DNA of 64,000 bases from CAVQDV01 sp963711375 (GCA_963711375.1 CAVQDV010000005.1:744001-808000); one strand, 5' to 3'. Positions 43,593-52,826 are shown, numbered from the stretch's first letter. A program made the numbers and translations. The notes: generated by a model from the letters alone, not told the origin.

Positions 43593-45086
43593 ATGCGTTA
43601 TGAACCCTTACCAAAATCTCTGGAATTTTTTGCCGAAAAATTTCCTACTAAAATCGCATTCATTGATGGTGAACGACAAATTACTTATCAAGAATTACTT
43701 CACAATGTCCAAAAAATTTCAGCTTATCTTCAGCATGAAAATTTAAAAAATAAATGTGTGGCCTTGCATTTGCCCAATTCACTTGAATTAATTTATTTAT
43801 ACCTTGCCTGCTTTCGAGTTGGTGCTATAGCGGTTCCCCTTAATATAATGCTAAAAAAACCTGAAATCGAATATGTACTAGAAGACACTGATCCTCAAAT
43901 TTTAATTACAAATAGTCATTATTTTAATGAGCTTAAAAAAATAAATCTACACATGAAAGTCGTGGTTTGCGGAGAACCTATACCTAATGTAAAAACAATA
44001 CCCTTCCAAGAATTACTAAATCATTCTTTCATTCTTAATAAAGAATGGCCACCCGAGAGTAAGCCTGCTGCAATATTCTATACTTCAGGCTCCACCGGCA
44101 AACCAAAAGGTGTTGTTCATTCTCAGAAATCAATGTCCGCCATGGCCAAAAGTATGAGCTCGTGTTTTGATATGACATCACAGGATATTTTTTTGGGCTA
44201 TGAGTCCATAAGCAATGCCAGTGGATGCACTCACGTCATGATGCTTTTGCAAAGTGGTGGAACTTTTGTGATTTTAGAGGCGTTTGAGCTGGATAATTAC
44301 ATGGCTCATTTACGCCGCTTTAAGCCTACTTTACTCTGCATTATGAGCAGAGGCAATTATGAAATTGTGAATGCGCCAAATATCTCCCGAGAAGATTTTT
44401 CCAGCGTGAGAATAAACATGACGGGCGGAGATAAAATTCCTACTGAATTAATTCAAGCATTTCAGGAAAAAACAAATGTTCCTTTAGAGCTCGGATATGG
44501 AATGAGTGAAATTTTATTGATCACGATTAATAAAAATCATGCTCCCACTAAACGTGGATCAGTTGGAAAGGCTACGGAAAATGTGCAAATTCAGTTGCGA
44601 GATCCGCAAGGTAAAATCGTTCCCCAAGGAGAAATCGGCGAGGCCTGGCTAAAAGGACCTAATTTACTGCTGAATTATTGGCATAATGAAGAAGAGAACC
44701 AAAAATCTTTTGTGGATGCTTGGTTTCGAACCGGTGATTTATTACGCTGTGACGAAGACGGTTATTATTGGTTTTTTGGAAGACTAAAGCATTTAATCGT
44801 AAGACAAGGAGATAATATCTCTCCACTCGAAGTCGAAAAAGCCCTCACACGCCACCCTGCTGTTTTAGATGCTGGAGTGGTAGGCGCACCGGATCGAGAA
44901 GAGGGCGAAGTTCCTGTTGCCTTTGTCGAATTAAAGAAAAATATGACAGTGAACACAGAAACCCTACTTGAATTTCTCGGTACTCAATTAGAAGACTTCA
45001 AAATTCCAACTAAGCTGACGATTCTGGCAACATTACCCCGTACGAAAAATGGCAAAATAGATCGGGAACGATTGAAGAACTTGTAA
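43593..45086 (+). CDS. Acyl-CoA synthetase/AMP-dependent ligase
   Basis: 497 residues of the ANL superfamily. The P-loop-like A3 motif YTSGSTGKPKG is at 163-173, the A5 motif is in ELGYGMSEILL, A7 in WFRTGDLL, and A10 GKIDRERLK ends the protein. It activates a carboxylic acid as acyl-AMP and then acyl-CoA; the acid is not predictable by eye. The start is secure: AAGGAGGT is seven bases upstream. It is the last gene of the ArsR cluster and is convergent with the DHA2 pump. Confidence 0.88.
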   Translation: MRYEPLPKSLEFFAEKFPTKIAFIDGERQITYQELLHNVQKISAYLQHENLKNKCVALHLPNSLELIYLYLACFRVGAIAVPLNIMLKKPEIEYVLEDTDPQILITNSHYFNELKKINLHMKVVVCGEPIPNVKTIPFQELLNHSFILNKEWPPESKPAAIFYTSGSTGKPKGVVHSQKSMSAMAKSMSSCFDMTSQDIFLGYESISNASGCTHVMMLLQSGGTFVILEAFELDNYMAHLRRFKPTLLCIMSRGNYEIVNAPNISREDFSSVRINMTGGDKIPTELIQAFQEKTNVPLELGYGMSEILLITINKNHAPTKRGSVGKATENVQIQLRDPQGKIVPQGEIGEAWLKGPNLLLNYWHNEEENQKSFVDAWFRTGDLLRCDEDGYYWFFGRLKHLIVRQGDNISPLEVEKALTRHPAVLDAGVVGAPDREEGEVPVAFVELKKNMTVNTETLLEFLGTQLEDFKIPTKLTILATLPRTKNGKIDRERLKNL

Positions 45087-45093
45087 TAAGCCC

Positions 45094-46617
45094 CTATTGC
45101 GATCGCTTTTTTGTAGATTTGAATCCCAAACTAACGACTACCAACGCGATGAGTGAACTGCAAACTAGCACCCACATAGCGGATGAATATCCAGAAATAA
45201 AAAAGCGGTGAAATACAGATAAAATATCTCCACTACTCAGATTCGAATAGTGCTGCAAAGTTTTAATCGCGCTATCGGGATCTGCTACTATTTTATTAGC
45301 CCACGTATTTGGCTTAATATGATGGCTCGCTAAATCACTCAACAAACTCTGTTGTGCACTACTCCGATACACCGCAACTCCAACGCCTAAACCAATTGCA
45401 CCACCAATATTATGCAAGGTCCAAGAGGAACCCATGGCAACCGCTCCCATACTTTCTGGCACAGAACTGAGCGAAGCCACTGTCGAGGGACCTAAAATAC
45501 AAGCCCAACCTATACCCATTAATACAAAGGCAAATAAAATAAATAATAAGGCACTATTTTCGGAAAATTGTGTTTGAAAAAATGCGGATAATGCGAAAAA
45601 TGCAAAGCCAAAAATGAGCAATATTTTTGGGCCATGAGTGTCGACTAATCGCCCAGTAATTGGCGATAAAATCGCAATTGTTGCGGTAGTGGGAAGCAAC
45701 ATTAATCCAATTAAATAACCCGTCTCGTTGCGAATATTATGCAAGTAGAGCGGCATTAAAAAGAATGCAGCACAATAAAAAAAGGCAAGTGCCGCTGTAG
45801 AAATGATGCTCGTAATAAACATGCGATTGGCGAATAAATGAAATTGGATAATGGGGGACTCCACTTTCCATTCAATAAAGTAAAATATAATAAACATCAC
45901 TAATGCGATCGCAAACGAACCCAGGGTCATTAATGAACCCCAGCCCCATTGCGCACCCTGGGTAATTCCTAATACTAAAAATGGCAAGGCAATCACAAGC
46001 GCAATCAATCCCAACCAATCAATTTTGGTTCCATGTTCTAAATTTTTAGATTCACTTACACTGGCGAAACAAATGACTAAACTGGCAATGATAAAAGGCA
46101 CATTCACGAGAAATATCCAGCGCCAACTTAAGGCGCTTACCAAAATACCCCCCATAACAGGCCCAACGGCCAAACCAATTCCATTAACAGCAAATAAAGT
46201 ACCGATTGCTTTACCACGTTCTTGCAAAGGAAATGCATTGGAAACAATCGCGCCTGAAGCGGTGTAGAGAATGGCGCAAGAAAGGCCCTGAATCAGCCGA
46301 AATAAAATTAAAAATTCAATATTGGTTGATAGTCCCGCACACAAAGAAGAAAGGCCAAAAACAATCATGCCGATATAAAGCAGAAGCCGTCTTCCATAAA
46401 CATCGGCCAAGCGACCCATGATTACCATAAAGCTTGATAAAGCTAAAATAAAAATATTAATAATCCACTGCAACTCGGTCATTGTGGCATGAAGACCAAT
46501 TTGTATGGCAGGTAATGCGGTATTTACAATGGTAAAATCGATGCAGCCCAAAAAACTAGCGATGCTGACGCCAATGAGCACCCACCATTTTTGTGTTTGA
46601 CTTGTAATAAAGCTCAT
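45094..46617 (-). CDS. DHA2 family (EmrB/QacA) MFS drug efflux transporter
   Basis: 507 residues, about 14 membrane segments. The family motif DFTIVNTALPAIQ is at 27-39 and motif A is seen as GRLADVYGRRLLLYIG. It exports drugs or toxic organic compounds by proton antiport. It is convergent with the oxidoreductase cluster and has its own promoter, so linkage to that cluster is only by position. No EmrA-type partner is adjacent. Confidence 0.9.
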   Translation of the reverse strand: MSFITSQTQKWWVLIGVSIASFLGCIDFTIVNTALPAIQIGLHATMTELQWIINIFILALSSFMVIMGRLADVYGRRLLLYIGMIVFGLSSLCAGLSTNIEFLILFRLIQGLSCAILYTASGAIVSNAFPLQERGKAIGTLFAVNGIGLAVGPVMGGILVSALSWRWIFLVNVPFIIASLVICFASVSESKNLEHGTKIDWLGLIALVIALPFLVLGITQGAQWGWGSLMTLGSFAIALVMFIIFYFIEWKVESPIIQFHLFANRMFITSIISTAALAFFYCAAFFLMPLYLHNIRNETGYLIGLMLLPTTATIAILSPITGRLVDTHGPKILLIFGFAFFALSAFFQTQFSENSALLFILFAFVLMGIGWACILGPSTVASLSSVPESMGAVAMGSSWTLHNIGGAIGLGVGVAVYRSSAQQSLLSDLASHHIKPNTWANKIVADPDSAIKTLQHYSNLSSGDILSVFHRFFISGYSSAMWVLVCSSLIALVVVSLGFKSTKKRSQ

Positions 46618-46738
46618 CGGTTCCCTCCGATTACTGAAAGCGACTAAGTATCAATTTAACATTAATGCCCCTGGAAAGATATGCTGTTTCAGTTATCACA
46701 AGACACTTCGAATGTTCGGAAACATCGGTAAATGCGGG

Positions 46739-47140
46739 TTATTTTTCTGAATGTAATGTTTTCAGGGTGGCTTCACACATGCCGCATTGTTTCCATAGGC
46801 AAGGTTCGCAGGCGGAATGAAATTTTTCGAGGGTCATATTATCTTTAATTTTTTGCTTGGCTTCGCCCCACGTCAAAGTTTGAGGGAGGTCTAATACAGA
46901 TTGATGGGCATTATCTAATGCCTCAATTTTCGCTTGGGATTCGCATTTTAAGCCTAATTGATGAGGGCAGGCCGAACAAATACTGTCAGTATGATTTACC
47001 ACATTAATCGGCGTACTGTCTGTTAAGTTTTCCACAATATTTTGGTAATTATGGACGAAGGGGACCGAATACCCTTTTCCTTGAAAGCATAATGTGCACA
47101 AAAAATGATGCGGTCGAAAATTTATCTCATGAATAGGCAT
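46739..47140 (-). CDS. DUF1284 family Cys-rich protein
   Basis: 133 residues. RPHHFLCTLCFQGKGYS at the start and the Cys set ICSACP, CESQ, CEPCLWKQCGMC match the DUF1284 pattern, which probably binds a metal or an Fe-S cluster. The function is unknown. It overlaps the bioY end by 19 bases on the same strand, suggesting co-expression with the biotin transporter. Confidence 0.75.
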   Translation of the reverse strand: MPIHEINFRPHHFLCTLCFQGKGYSVPFVHNYQNIVENLTDSTPINVVNHTDSICSACPHQLGLKCESQAKIEALDNAHQSVLDLPQTLTWGEAKQKIKDNMTLEKFHSACEPCLWKQCGMCEATLKTLHSEK

Positions 47141-47631
47141 AAAATAATTAACTTAATGGGTTCAGAAATTAAAAAAGGTTTTACACCCAAGATCCAGGCT
47201 TGAGAGCTTCCAATTAATTGTGAAAGAAATAAAAACCCAAAGCTAAAAATAATTAATGTCCCAAAAAAAGCGGCTGAAATAATCCAACGGCGCTGTGCTA
47301 AATAACCGCCGACAATGACTGCTGGTAAAAATCCAAGAAGATATCCTCCCGCAGGGTCAAGGAATGCACCAATTCCCATAGAAAAATTAGCGAATACCGG
47401 TAGCCCCACAATTCCTGCGGCAAAGTACAGGATAACAGCATAAGCCCCTAATCGTGGCCCCAATACCATGCCTATAAGTAAAACTGAGACACTTTGAAAG
47501 GTGAGAGGAACAGGATGTAGGGGTATGCTCAACTGTGACATCAGCGATAAAAATAAAGCCGCGCCGATTACGAGGAACAGTTCCTTAGGCCAGGAAAAGG
47601 CTTTAGTTATTGCATTGCTTTGTGTTGTCAT
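47122..47631 (-). CDS. bioY: Biotin transporter substrate-binding component
   Basis: 169 residues, about six membrane segments. PVPLTFQSVSVLLIGMVLGPRLG and GIGAFLDPAGGYLLGF are BioY signatures. BioY is the S-component of an ECF-type vitamin importer and can work alone or with a shared energising module; no ECF ATPase or T-component is in the window. The 3' end overlaps the DUF1284 gene. A BirA operator was not convincingly seen. Confidence 0.92.
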   Translation of the reverse strand: MTTQSNAITKAFSWPKELFLVIGAALFLSLMSQLSIPLHPVPLTFQSVSVLLIGMVLGPRLGAYAVILYFAAGIVGLPVFANFSMGIGAFLDPAGGYLLGFLPAVIVGGYLAQRRWIISAAFFGTLIIFSFGFLFLSQLIGSSQAWILGVKPFLISEPIKLIILCLFMR

Positions 47632-47746
47632 AGTGGTTCTCCTTTATAACCAATACTATAGATTTAAGGCAGCGCTTTCAAGAGAAAGTCCTAGAACTCG
47701 GTGAAACAGTCGCAAAAAAATTCTCTGCTTAAACAATTTGTTTTAA

Positions 47747-48127
47747 TCATGAAGTAGCTATAAAGTAGTCTTGGTCTAAGGTGCCTAGGCTTCCAATTCG
47801 AATTCTGGGAACACAAATTAAATCCTGCATGTTAACTAGCGGAACAAGCTTATCTTTTAAGATTATCATCAGATTTTTCGCTAATTCATTTTTTAAGCCT
47901 TGCCTTGCTTCAGATTCGAGCCATAGAATTTCGAGGTACACTTTTGTTCGATTTTCTTCACCTCGACCTATAAAGGAAAAGTTTTCTTGAATGACACCGC
48001 TCTGGCAAGTATTAATATCTACATTAATTTGTTTTGCCATCTCTTCATGAATGGTAATAAAAATTGGACGAAAATCAATTTTAGATATATCGATATTTTT
48101 TGAAATTCTAAGGCTTATTTGAGGCAT
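47747..48127 (-). CDS. Tautomerase-superfamily-like (DUF1904-type) small protein
   Basis: 126 residues from the ATG at 48127, which has GGAG just upstream; a longer frame to 48235 has no support. The mature protein would start with Pro (MPQISLRIS), as in tautomerases that use Pro1. The middle has GRGEENRTKVYLEILWLESE, similar to DUF1904 and MIF-like strands. The C-terminus is longer than in the smallest members. The activity is a guess. Confidence 0.5.
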   Translation of the reverse strand: MPQISLRISKNIDISKIDFRPIFITIHEEMAKQINVDINTCQSGVIQENFSFIGRGEENRTKVYLEILWLESEARQGLKNELAKNLMIILKDKLVPLVNMQDLICVPRIRIGSLGTLDQDYFIATS

Positions 48128-48291
48128 TTTCTCTCCTTTTTGATTCGAGAAAAGAATAGCAGCATTTTCTAATAAGCTGCAAGTCAGTTGAAGGATTGAA
48201 AGTGTAAGCTTCAATCTCAGCCACAAGTATGACAAAAAAGTAATATCCCTCCACTCTAAAATAAAAACCTGAAATAATTTAAATTAAACTC

Positions 48292-48320
48292 TTGCTTTTC
48301 TGTTGTGGGGCGTGTAGTAT
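48292..48320 (+). promoter_or_regulatory. Promoter of the SAM-II-like leader
   Basis: TTGCTT (48292-48297) and an extended -10, TGTAGTAT (hexamer 48315-48320), are 17 bases apart. Transcription would begin near 48327, right at the first base of the riboswitch stem. Confidence 0.65.
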
Positions 48321-48326
48321 TCGAAA

Positions 48327-48380
48327 TGCGCCGATTTAAGCATCAACTTGCGGGCGCTTTAATAAATGCGGCTAAAGCGA
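48327..48380 (+). ncRNA. SAM-II-like riboswitch
   Basis: The order of conserved elements fits the SAM-II (metA/SAM-alpha) aptamer: P1 GCGCC (48328-48332) and GGCGC (48353-48357) enclose GATTTAA and CTTGC. TTTAATAAA follows, then the pseudoknot strand ATGC and GGCTAAAG (GCTAAA at 48371-48376). GCAT in the loop can pair with ATGC downstream. The loop has a few extra bases (CAAC) compared with the usual SAM-II. SAM-II is best known upstream of metA/metX in alphaproteobacteria, which makes this placement unusual. Confidence 0.7.
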
Positions 48381-48388
48381 ACGGAACA

Positions 48389-48414
48389 ACCATCTGTCGC
48401 AAGATGGTTTTTTT
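48389..48414 (+). terminator. Intrinsic terminator of the riboswitch
   Basis: ACCATCT pairs with AGATGGT around the loop GTCGCA, followed by seven T. The aptamer loop CTTGCG (48346-48351) is complementary to CGCAAG (48399-48404) of this hairpin, so an antiterminator that excludes the terminator is possible when SAM is absent. Confidence 0.8.
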
Positions 48415-48453
48415 GTACCTGATTTAGCCCTTCAACCTTTGAGGGGAACGAAA

Positions 48454-48525
48454 TGAAAACTCTACAGAAAAGTAAATCCTACTTTTTTCGTCCATTGTGC
48501 ATTCGAATGCTCTTCCTGTCTTAGC
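48454..48525 (+). CDS. Short leader ORF after the riboswitch (doubtful)
   Basis: A 23-codon reading frame (MKTLQKSKSYFFRPLCIRML, then FLS) starts at the ATG at 48454, with GAGGGGA about five bases upstream, a strong ribosome binding site. It ends at a hairpin (stem CTTAGC and GCTAAG with inner GAA/TTC, 48523-48545). It could be a leader peptide or the start of a lost gene. Seen in sequence only; no homologue is recognised. Confidence 0.3.
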
Positions 48526-48620
48526 GAATTATTCGGCTAAGCCAGGTATTAATTTTTATAATTATTTTATTTTTATTACATAATCAGCGTATTTTTGCGC
48601 TGAAATTAGGAGATATTAAC

Positions 48621-48869
48621 ATGAGCCGTAACAATCATAACCTTGACCAGACCACTAAAGACACGCACAGCGATGAAATAGAACGAGTCTTCTTCAATGG
48701 AACAACCTTAGCAGAACGTACAACTAGTTATCTGAGTGATCAGAAGCCTCTAACGACGAGTCCCCATTGCCTTTTTACATTCTTTAATGGGCAGAATGCA
48801 TCTGGCAAAAAAATCAGTACTAGTGCTGCAGACGAAGGTCAGACTCAAACTGACACCCCCAAACCCTAA
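48621..48869 (+). CDS. Hypothetical protein downstream of the SAM-II-like leader
   Basis: 82 residues, polar, not recognised, with no membrane segment or signal peptide. A good ribosome binding site (AGGAG, eight bases before the ATG) supports translation. It contains two FFNG segments (VFFNGTT and TFFNGQN). The last codons lie inside a REP-like repeat, so the C-terminus may have been altered by repeat insertion. It is the only gene under the riboswitch, but does not look like a methionine-pathway enzyme. Confidence 0.4.
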   Translation: MSRNNHNLDQTTKDTHSDEIERVFFNGTTLAERTTSYLSDQKPLTTSPHCLFTFFNGQNASGKKISTSAADEGQTQTDTPKP

Positions 48870-48920
48870 CCCTTTCCCGCGAGGGGAGAGGGAATAAGAT
48901 TTCCTCTTCCCGCCGGGGAA
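48857..48920. repeat. REP-like repeat between the hypothetical gene and coaBC
   Basis: CCCTAACCCTTTCCCGCGAG, continuing as GGGAGAGGGAATAAG, is another copy of the family at 4526 and 22562. A degenerate partner, CTTCCCGCCGGGGAA, follows. Confidence 0.65.
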
Positions 48921-48929
48921 TAAAGTTTG

Positions 48930-50111
48930 TCATGCCTTCAGCTGGTCTTGAAGTTTTTCTAGGATTTTTTCAGCTAATTTTGTTTTGTCTTCGCGACCTA
49001 GATTAAAAGTTTTTAAATCCTTCGTAATTAGAACGGCTTCGCTTTCGTTTGAATTAAAAGGAAAACCACTGGGCTCGATTTGATTGGCTATTATCGCATC
49101 GAGTTTTTTTTGAGTTAGTTTTGATTTTGCGTTTTCAATAAGATTCTCAGTTTCTGCAGCAAAGCCCACAATAAAGGGTTTTTTTTCTAAGCCTGAAACC
49201 GTCGATAAAATATCCGCCGTTTTTTCGAGGACAAGACTTAATTCCATCTCGGATTTTTTGATTTTATTTTTCGCAACTTGCTTAGGTCGATAATCCGCCA
49301 CGGCGGCCGCGCTGATAAAAATATCGCAATTTTTAATTTCCCCCATTACGGCAGAAGCCATTTGTTCAGCCGTAATAATGGGGATAAATTGATCGACCAG
49401 AGGTAAGGCCAAGGATGATGGACCACTGATTAAGGTCACTTTAGCACCAAAACCATGAGCCGCCTCGGCTAATGCATAGCCCATTTTTCCGGAACTGTGA
49501 TTACTGATAAAACGAACGGGATCGATGGCCTCATGCGTAGGCCCGGCCGTAATGAGCACGCGAAGGCCTTTCATTAATTCAGAATTTTTATTGAGAATAT
49601 AGTCGAGAATTTTGTCGTTATTAATGAGCCGACCTTCGCCAAAGTCCCCACAGGCTTGTTCACCGACTTCTGGAGAGAGAATCTCATAGCCGTATTTTTT
49701 CTGTAATTTTTTGACGTTTTTAGTAACGATAGCATTTGCCCACATTTCTTTGTTCATCGCCGGCGCTATAATCATTTTCGCACGCGTAGCAAGGCAAATG
49801 GTGCTTAATAAATCATCGGCAATTCCAGCCGTTAATCGACCAATAATCGAAGCTGAAGCCGGAGCAATTAATACAATATCAGCCCATTTAGCCAATTCGA
49901 TGTGCATCATCGGATTGATATTAGGATCCCACAAGTCATCATAGACTTTATTTCCGCTCAAGGCCGCAAAGGTATTCGCGTGAACAAATTTTTTGGCATT
50001 TTCTGTCATCACTACCTTAACATCAAAATTTGCCTTAACCAATAAGCGAACCAATTCTGCCGATTTGTAAGTCGCAATGCTTCCTGTAACCCCTAATACA
50101 ATTTTTTTCAT
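48930..50111 (-). CDS. coaBC: Bifunctional phosphopantothenoylcysteine decarboxylase/synthetase
   Basis: 393 residues. The CoaC flavoprotein half has VLGVTGSIATYKSAEL, the catalytic His in NPMMHIELAKWADI, and PAMNKEMW. The CoaB half has TAGPTHEAIDPVRFISNHS, SGKMGYALAEAA and AVADYRP. The two steps convert 4'-phosphopantothenate to phosphopantetheine. The start is set at 50111, where ATG overlaps the coaX stop (ATGA). With coaX and panBC this covers most CoA steps in the window. Confidence 0.95.
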   Translation of the reverse strand: MKKIVLGVTGSIATYKSAELVRLLVKANFDVKVVMTENAKKFVHANTFAALSGNKVYDDLWDPNINPMMHIELAKWADIVLIAPASASIIGRLTAGIADDLLSTICLATRAKMIIAPAMNKEMWANAIVTKNVKKLQKKYGYEILSPEVGEQACGDFGEGRLINNDKILDYILNKNSELMKGLRVLITAGPTHEAIDPVRFISNHSSGKMGYALAEAAHGFGAKVTLISGPSSLALPLVDQFIPIITAEQMASAVMGEIKNCDIFISAAAVADYRPKQVAKNKIKKSEMELSLVLEKTADILSTVSGLEKKPFIVGFAAETENLIENAKSKLTQKKLDAIIANQIEPSGFPFNSNESEAVLITKDLKTFNLGREDKTKLAEKILEKLQDQLKA

Positions 50112-50881
50112 TTTGAATTTTTCTCCCATACCAAATAAACGCCTTGCAAGACAAGATCCGGAATATTCACTTCAAATAAATGTTCATTTTCAAAAAAATA
50201 AGCATAGCCACCGGTGCCAATGGTTAACACTTCTTCTCCCGGAAAAACCTCCTCTTTTAAACGCGAAACAATTTCTTTTGTCGCACCTAATTGTCCATAA
50301 TAAATCCCGGATTGCATGTTGGCGGCAGTCGTTTTTCCGAGTACTTTTTCAGGATGCACAATATCAACTCGCGATAATTTTTCTGCATTTTGGCAAAGAG
50401 CTTCCATAGAAGTTTTAAGGCCTGGCAAAATGGCGCCACCCAAATAGGCATTATCTTTTGAAACGGCGCAAATCGTCGTGGCTGTTCCTAAATCAATTAT
50501 AATTAAATTTTTATTCGGAAATTGGTGCATCGCCCCTACCGAATTAGCGATTCGATCGGCGCCTAATTCCAAAGGATTTTTGATATTAATATTTAAGCCG
50601 GTTTTTGTGCCCGGCTTTAATTCTAAAGGAGAGACAGAAAAATACTTGATGCAAGCGGCAATTACGGAATAATCAATAGAAGGAACCACGGAACTCATAC
50701 TAATCGCTTTAACGGAATCCGGGTTCATTTTATTTTCTCGGAGCACGTTTATTAAAAACAATCCAAAAGTGTCCGAAGTACAAGGAGAAAGCGTTGGATA
50801 ACGAAAACGCATTTTGATTTCTTTCCCAATAAACACACCGCCATATATGTGGGTGTTTCCGATGTCGAGGCATAAGATCAT
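50108..50881 (-). CDS. coaX: Type III pantothenate kinase
   Basis: 257 residues. The ASKHA nucleotide-binding opening is LCLDIGNTHIYGGVF, and the family motif LGADRIANSVGA (catalytic Asp) and IIDLGTATTICAV follow. CoaX is the CoA-insensitive kinase that replaces CoaA in many bacteria. It is translated in overlap with coaBC. No birA gene is fused or adjacent. Confidence 0.95.
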   Translation of the reverse strand: MILCLDIGNTHIYGGVFIGKEIKMRFRYPTLSPCTSDTFGLFLINVLRENKMNPDSVKAISMSSVVPSIDYSVIAACIKYFSVSPLELKPGTKTGLNINIKNPLELGADRIANSVGAMHQFPNKNLIIIDLGTATTICAVSKDNAYLGGAILPGLKTSMEALCQNAEKLSRVDIVHPEKVLGKTTAANMQSGIYYGQLGATKEIVSRLKEEVFPGEEVLTIGTGGYAYFFENEHLFEVNIPDLVLQGVYLVWEKNSK

Positions 50882-50957
50882 AATTTCGCTCCCAGGTTCT
50901 CTAACTATTATGCCATTCGGCTTGCTGAGTGCAAGAGAAAAGGGGAGGGAGCGAATA

Positions 50958-52154
50958 TTATTCCGCCTGCAGACTCTCTATGGGGTCTAATCGCGAGGCT
51001 CGAAAGGCTGGGTAAAATCCGGAGAGCATCCCCACCAGCACGGAGACCACGAAGCCTAAAATAGGCGGGAAATAAAACATTTCGAATTCCCAGCCGCTTA
51101 AAATGGTGAGAAAAAATGAAATGGCAATCCCAAGCAAAATACCTATAACCCCTCCAAAAACCGTTAAAAAAACGGATTCAATTAAAAACATTTGGAGAAT
51201 GTCGATACGCCGCGCGCCTATTGCCATACGAATTCCAATTTCACGCCGCCTCTCCACAACAGACACTAGCATTATATTCATCACCCCAATTCCGCCAACG
51301 AGAAGCGAAATTCCTCCAATAGCCGCTAAAAGCCAAGTGAAGGTAGCACGCTGTTTTCCAACAATGTTAATAATTTCACTGGGACTCCTGATTTGCACTT
51401 TTTTATCAGGCAGTAACTGATTTAAGCGAGCGGTAATATTTTCCTGTGCGGTTTCAACATTGGGATCTTGCACTAAACGAAATAATACATTGGAAATTTC
51501 CACGTCTTTTCCCAAAAAATAAGAAGTAGAAAGCGGAATTAATACTGCCTGATTAATATCGACAAATAGGAAAAAATTGGTAGGCCACACTTTTAGGGTA
51601 CCAATTATAGTGAAATAAGTTCCACCCACATTTAATTGCTGATACATGGGATCTACACCATAACCTTCAATTTGCTTTGCCAATTTTGAACCAATAACAC
51701 AGAAATATTGCTTATTATCATAATCTGAAATAAAACGGCCCTTATCCACGTTAATTTTTACAATATCCGCAATATCTTCAGTGACGCCCATTATTTGACT
51801 CTGTAAGACATTTTTCGAATAACGCGTGGACTGATAGAGGACCGTATAAGGGGCAGATTGAACCACTTGATTGGAGGCCTGATCCACTTTAGGCATCATG
51901 TCCAGTGTCAATTTTCGAGCTTGTGGGTTAGCGCCCCCTCCTGGTGTAGGGGCATTTTCCAATGTTACGGCTAATAAATTTGTTCCTAAAGTTTTAAATT
52001 CTTGAAGAGCATGCGCTGTCGCCAGTTGACTTGAAGAAATTAGAGCCACAACAGATCCCGTTCCAACCAAAACTCCTAAAATAGCCAAAATTGAGCGTAA
52101 CTTTGACGATATCAGATTCGAGAAAGCCTCTCTGATGTGGGACATAAAATCCAT
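50958..52154 (-). CDS. MacB-type ABC transporter permease
   Basis: 398 residues. One membrane segment at the N-terminus (about 17-40, AILGVLVGTGSVVALI) is followed by a large periplasmic MacB_PCD domain and three C-terminal membrane segments in an FtsX-type fold with VVERRREIGIRMAIGARR. The gene is separate from its ATPase, unlike E. coli MacB, which is fused. It is the last gene of the tolC-macA-ATPase-permease operon and directly abuts the ATPase gene. Confidence 0.9.
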   Translation of the reverse strand: MDFMSHIREAFSNLISSKLRSILAILGVLVGTGSVVALISSSQLATAHALQEFKTLGTNLLAVTLENAPTPGGGANPQARKLTLDMMPKVDQASNQVVQSAPYTVLYQSTRYSKNVLQSQIMGVTEDIADIVKINVDKGRFISDYDNKQYFCVIGSKLAKQIEGYGVDPMYQQLNVGGTYFTIIGTLKVWPTNFFLFVDINQAVLIPLSTSYFLGKDVEISNVLFRLVQDPNVETAQENITARLNQLLPDKKVQIRSPSEIINIVGKQRATFTWLLAAIGGISLLVGGIGVMNIMLVSVVERRREIGIRMAIGARRIDILQMFLIESVFLTVFGGVIGILLGIAISFFLTILSGWEFEMFYFPPILGFVVSVLVGMLSGFYPAFRASRLDPIESLQAE

Positions 52155-52826
52155 TTATTTTTTCCCTTCCTCTAAAATTAAACCATCACGTACCACAATT
52201 TTTCGTTCACAACGATCCGCGACGTCGTGTTCATGAGTAATAATTACAACCGTTGTTCCCTTTGCTTGATGAAATAATAATTCTAAGACAACCTCACTCG
52301 TATGAGTATCCAAAGCCCCTGTTGGTTCATCTGCTAAAATAATTTCAGGCTGGGTGACCAAAGCACGAGCAATAGCTACCCGCTGTTTTTGTCCGCCAGA
52401 AAGTTCGTTAGGCCTGTGATCGTAAAATTTATCAATTTCCATTCGCTCTAACATGGCCATGGCAAGCTCTTTCATATTAGAAGGTTTATTTTGCGCATAT
52501 TGCATGGGCAACATCACATTTTGCAGAGCATTTAAACGCGGCAATAAAAAAAATGCCTGAAAAACAAAGCCAATTTTACGATTTCTCCAGTAAGCTTGCT
52601 CATCCGGTGTAAGATCCAATACATCCTCTCCCGCAAGAGTGTAGTGCCCCTCTGTTGGCTTGTCGAGTAAGCCTAAAATATTCATTAAAGTAGATTTTCC
52701 AGAGCCTGAGGGACCTACTATCGCTACTTGCTCTCCTTTTTCAATGTTAAAACTAACTCCTTTTAGGGCCTGAAAAGAGGTTTCTCCGGTGTGATACGTT
52801 TTTTTAACATTTTCAAGTTTAATCAT
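52155..52826 (-). CDS. MacB/LolD-type ABC transporter ATP-binding protein
   Basis: 223 residues. Walker A GPSGSGKST, signature LSGGQKQRVAIARAL and Walker B EIILADEPTGALD are all intact. It powers the mechanotransmission-type MacB complex. It overlaps the upstream adaptor gene by eight bases, and the permease gene follows at once. Confidence 0.93.
   Translation of the reverse strand: MIKLENVKKTYHTGETSFQALKGVSFNIEKGEQVAIVGPSGSGKSTLMNILGLLDKPTEGHYTLAGEDVLDLTPDEQAYWRNRKIGFVFQAFFLLPRLNALQNVMLPMQYAQNKPSNMKELAMAMLERMEIDKFYDHRPNELSGGQKQRVAIARALVTQPEIILADEPTGALDTHTSEVVLELLFHQAKGTTVVIITHEHDVADRCERKIVVRDGLILEEGKK

Noticed and set aside
45100..45120. GCGATCGC-like palindrome followed by T-run at the ligase/DHA2 junction as a terminator
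   Set aside because: It lies within the DHA2 coding end and the stem is too short to be convincing.
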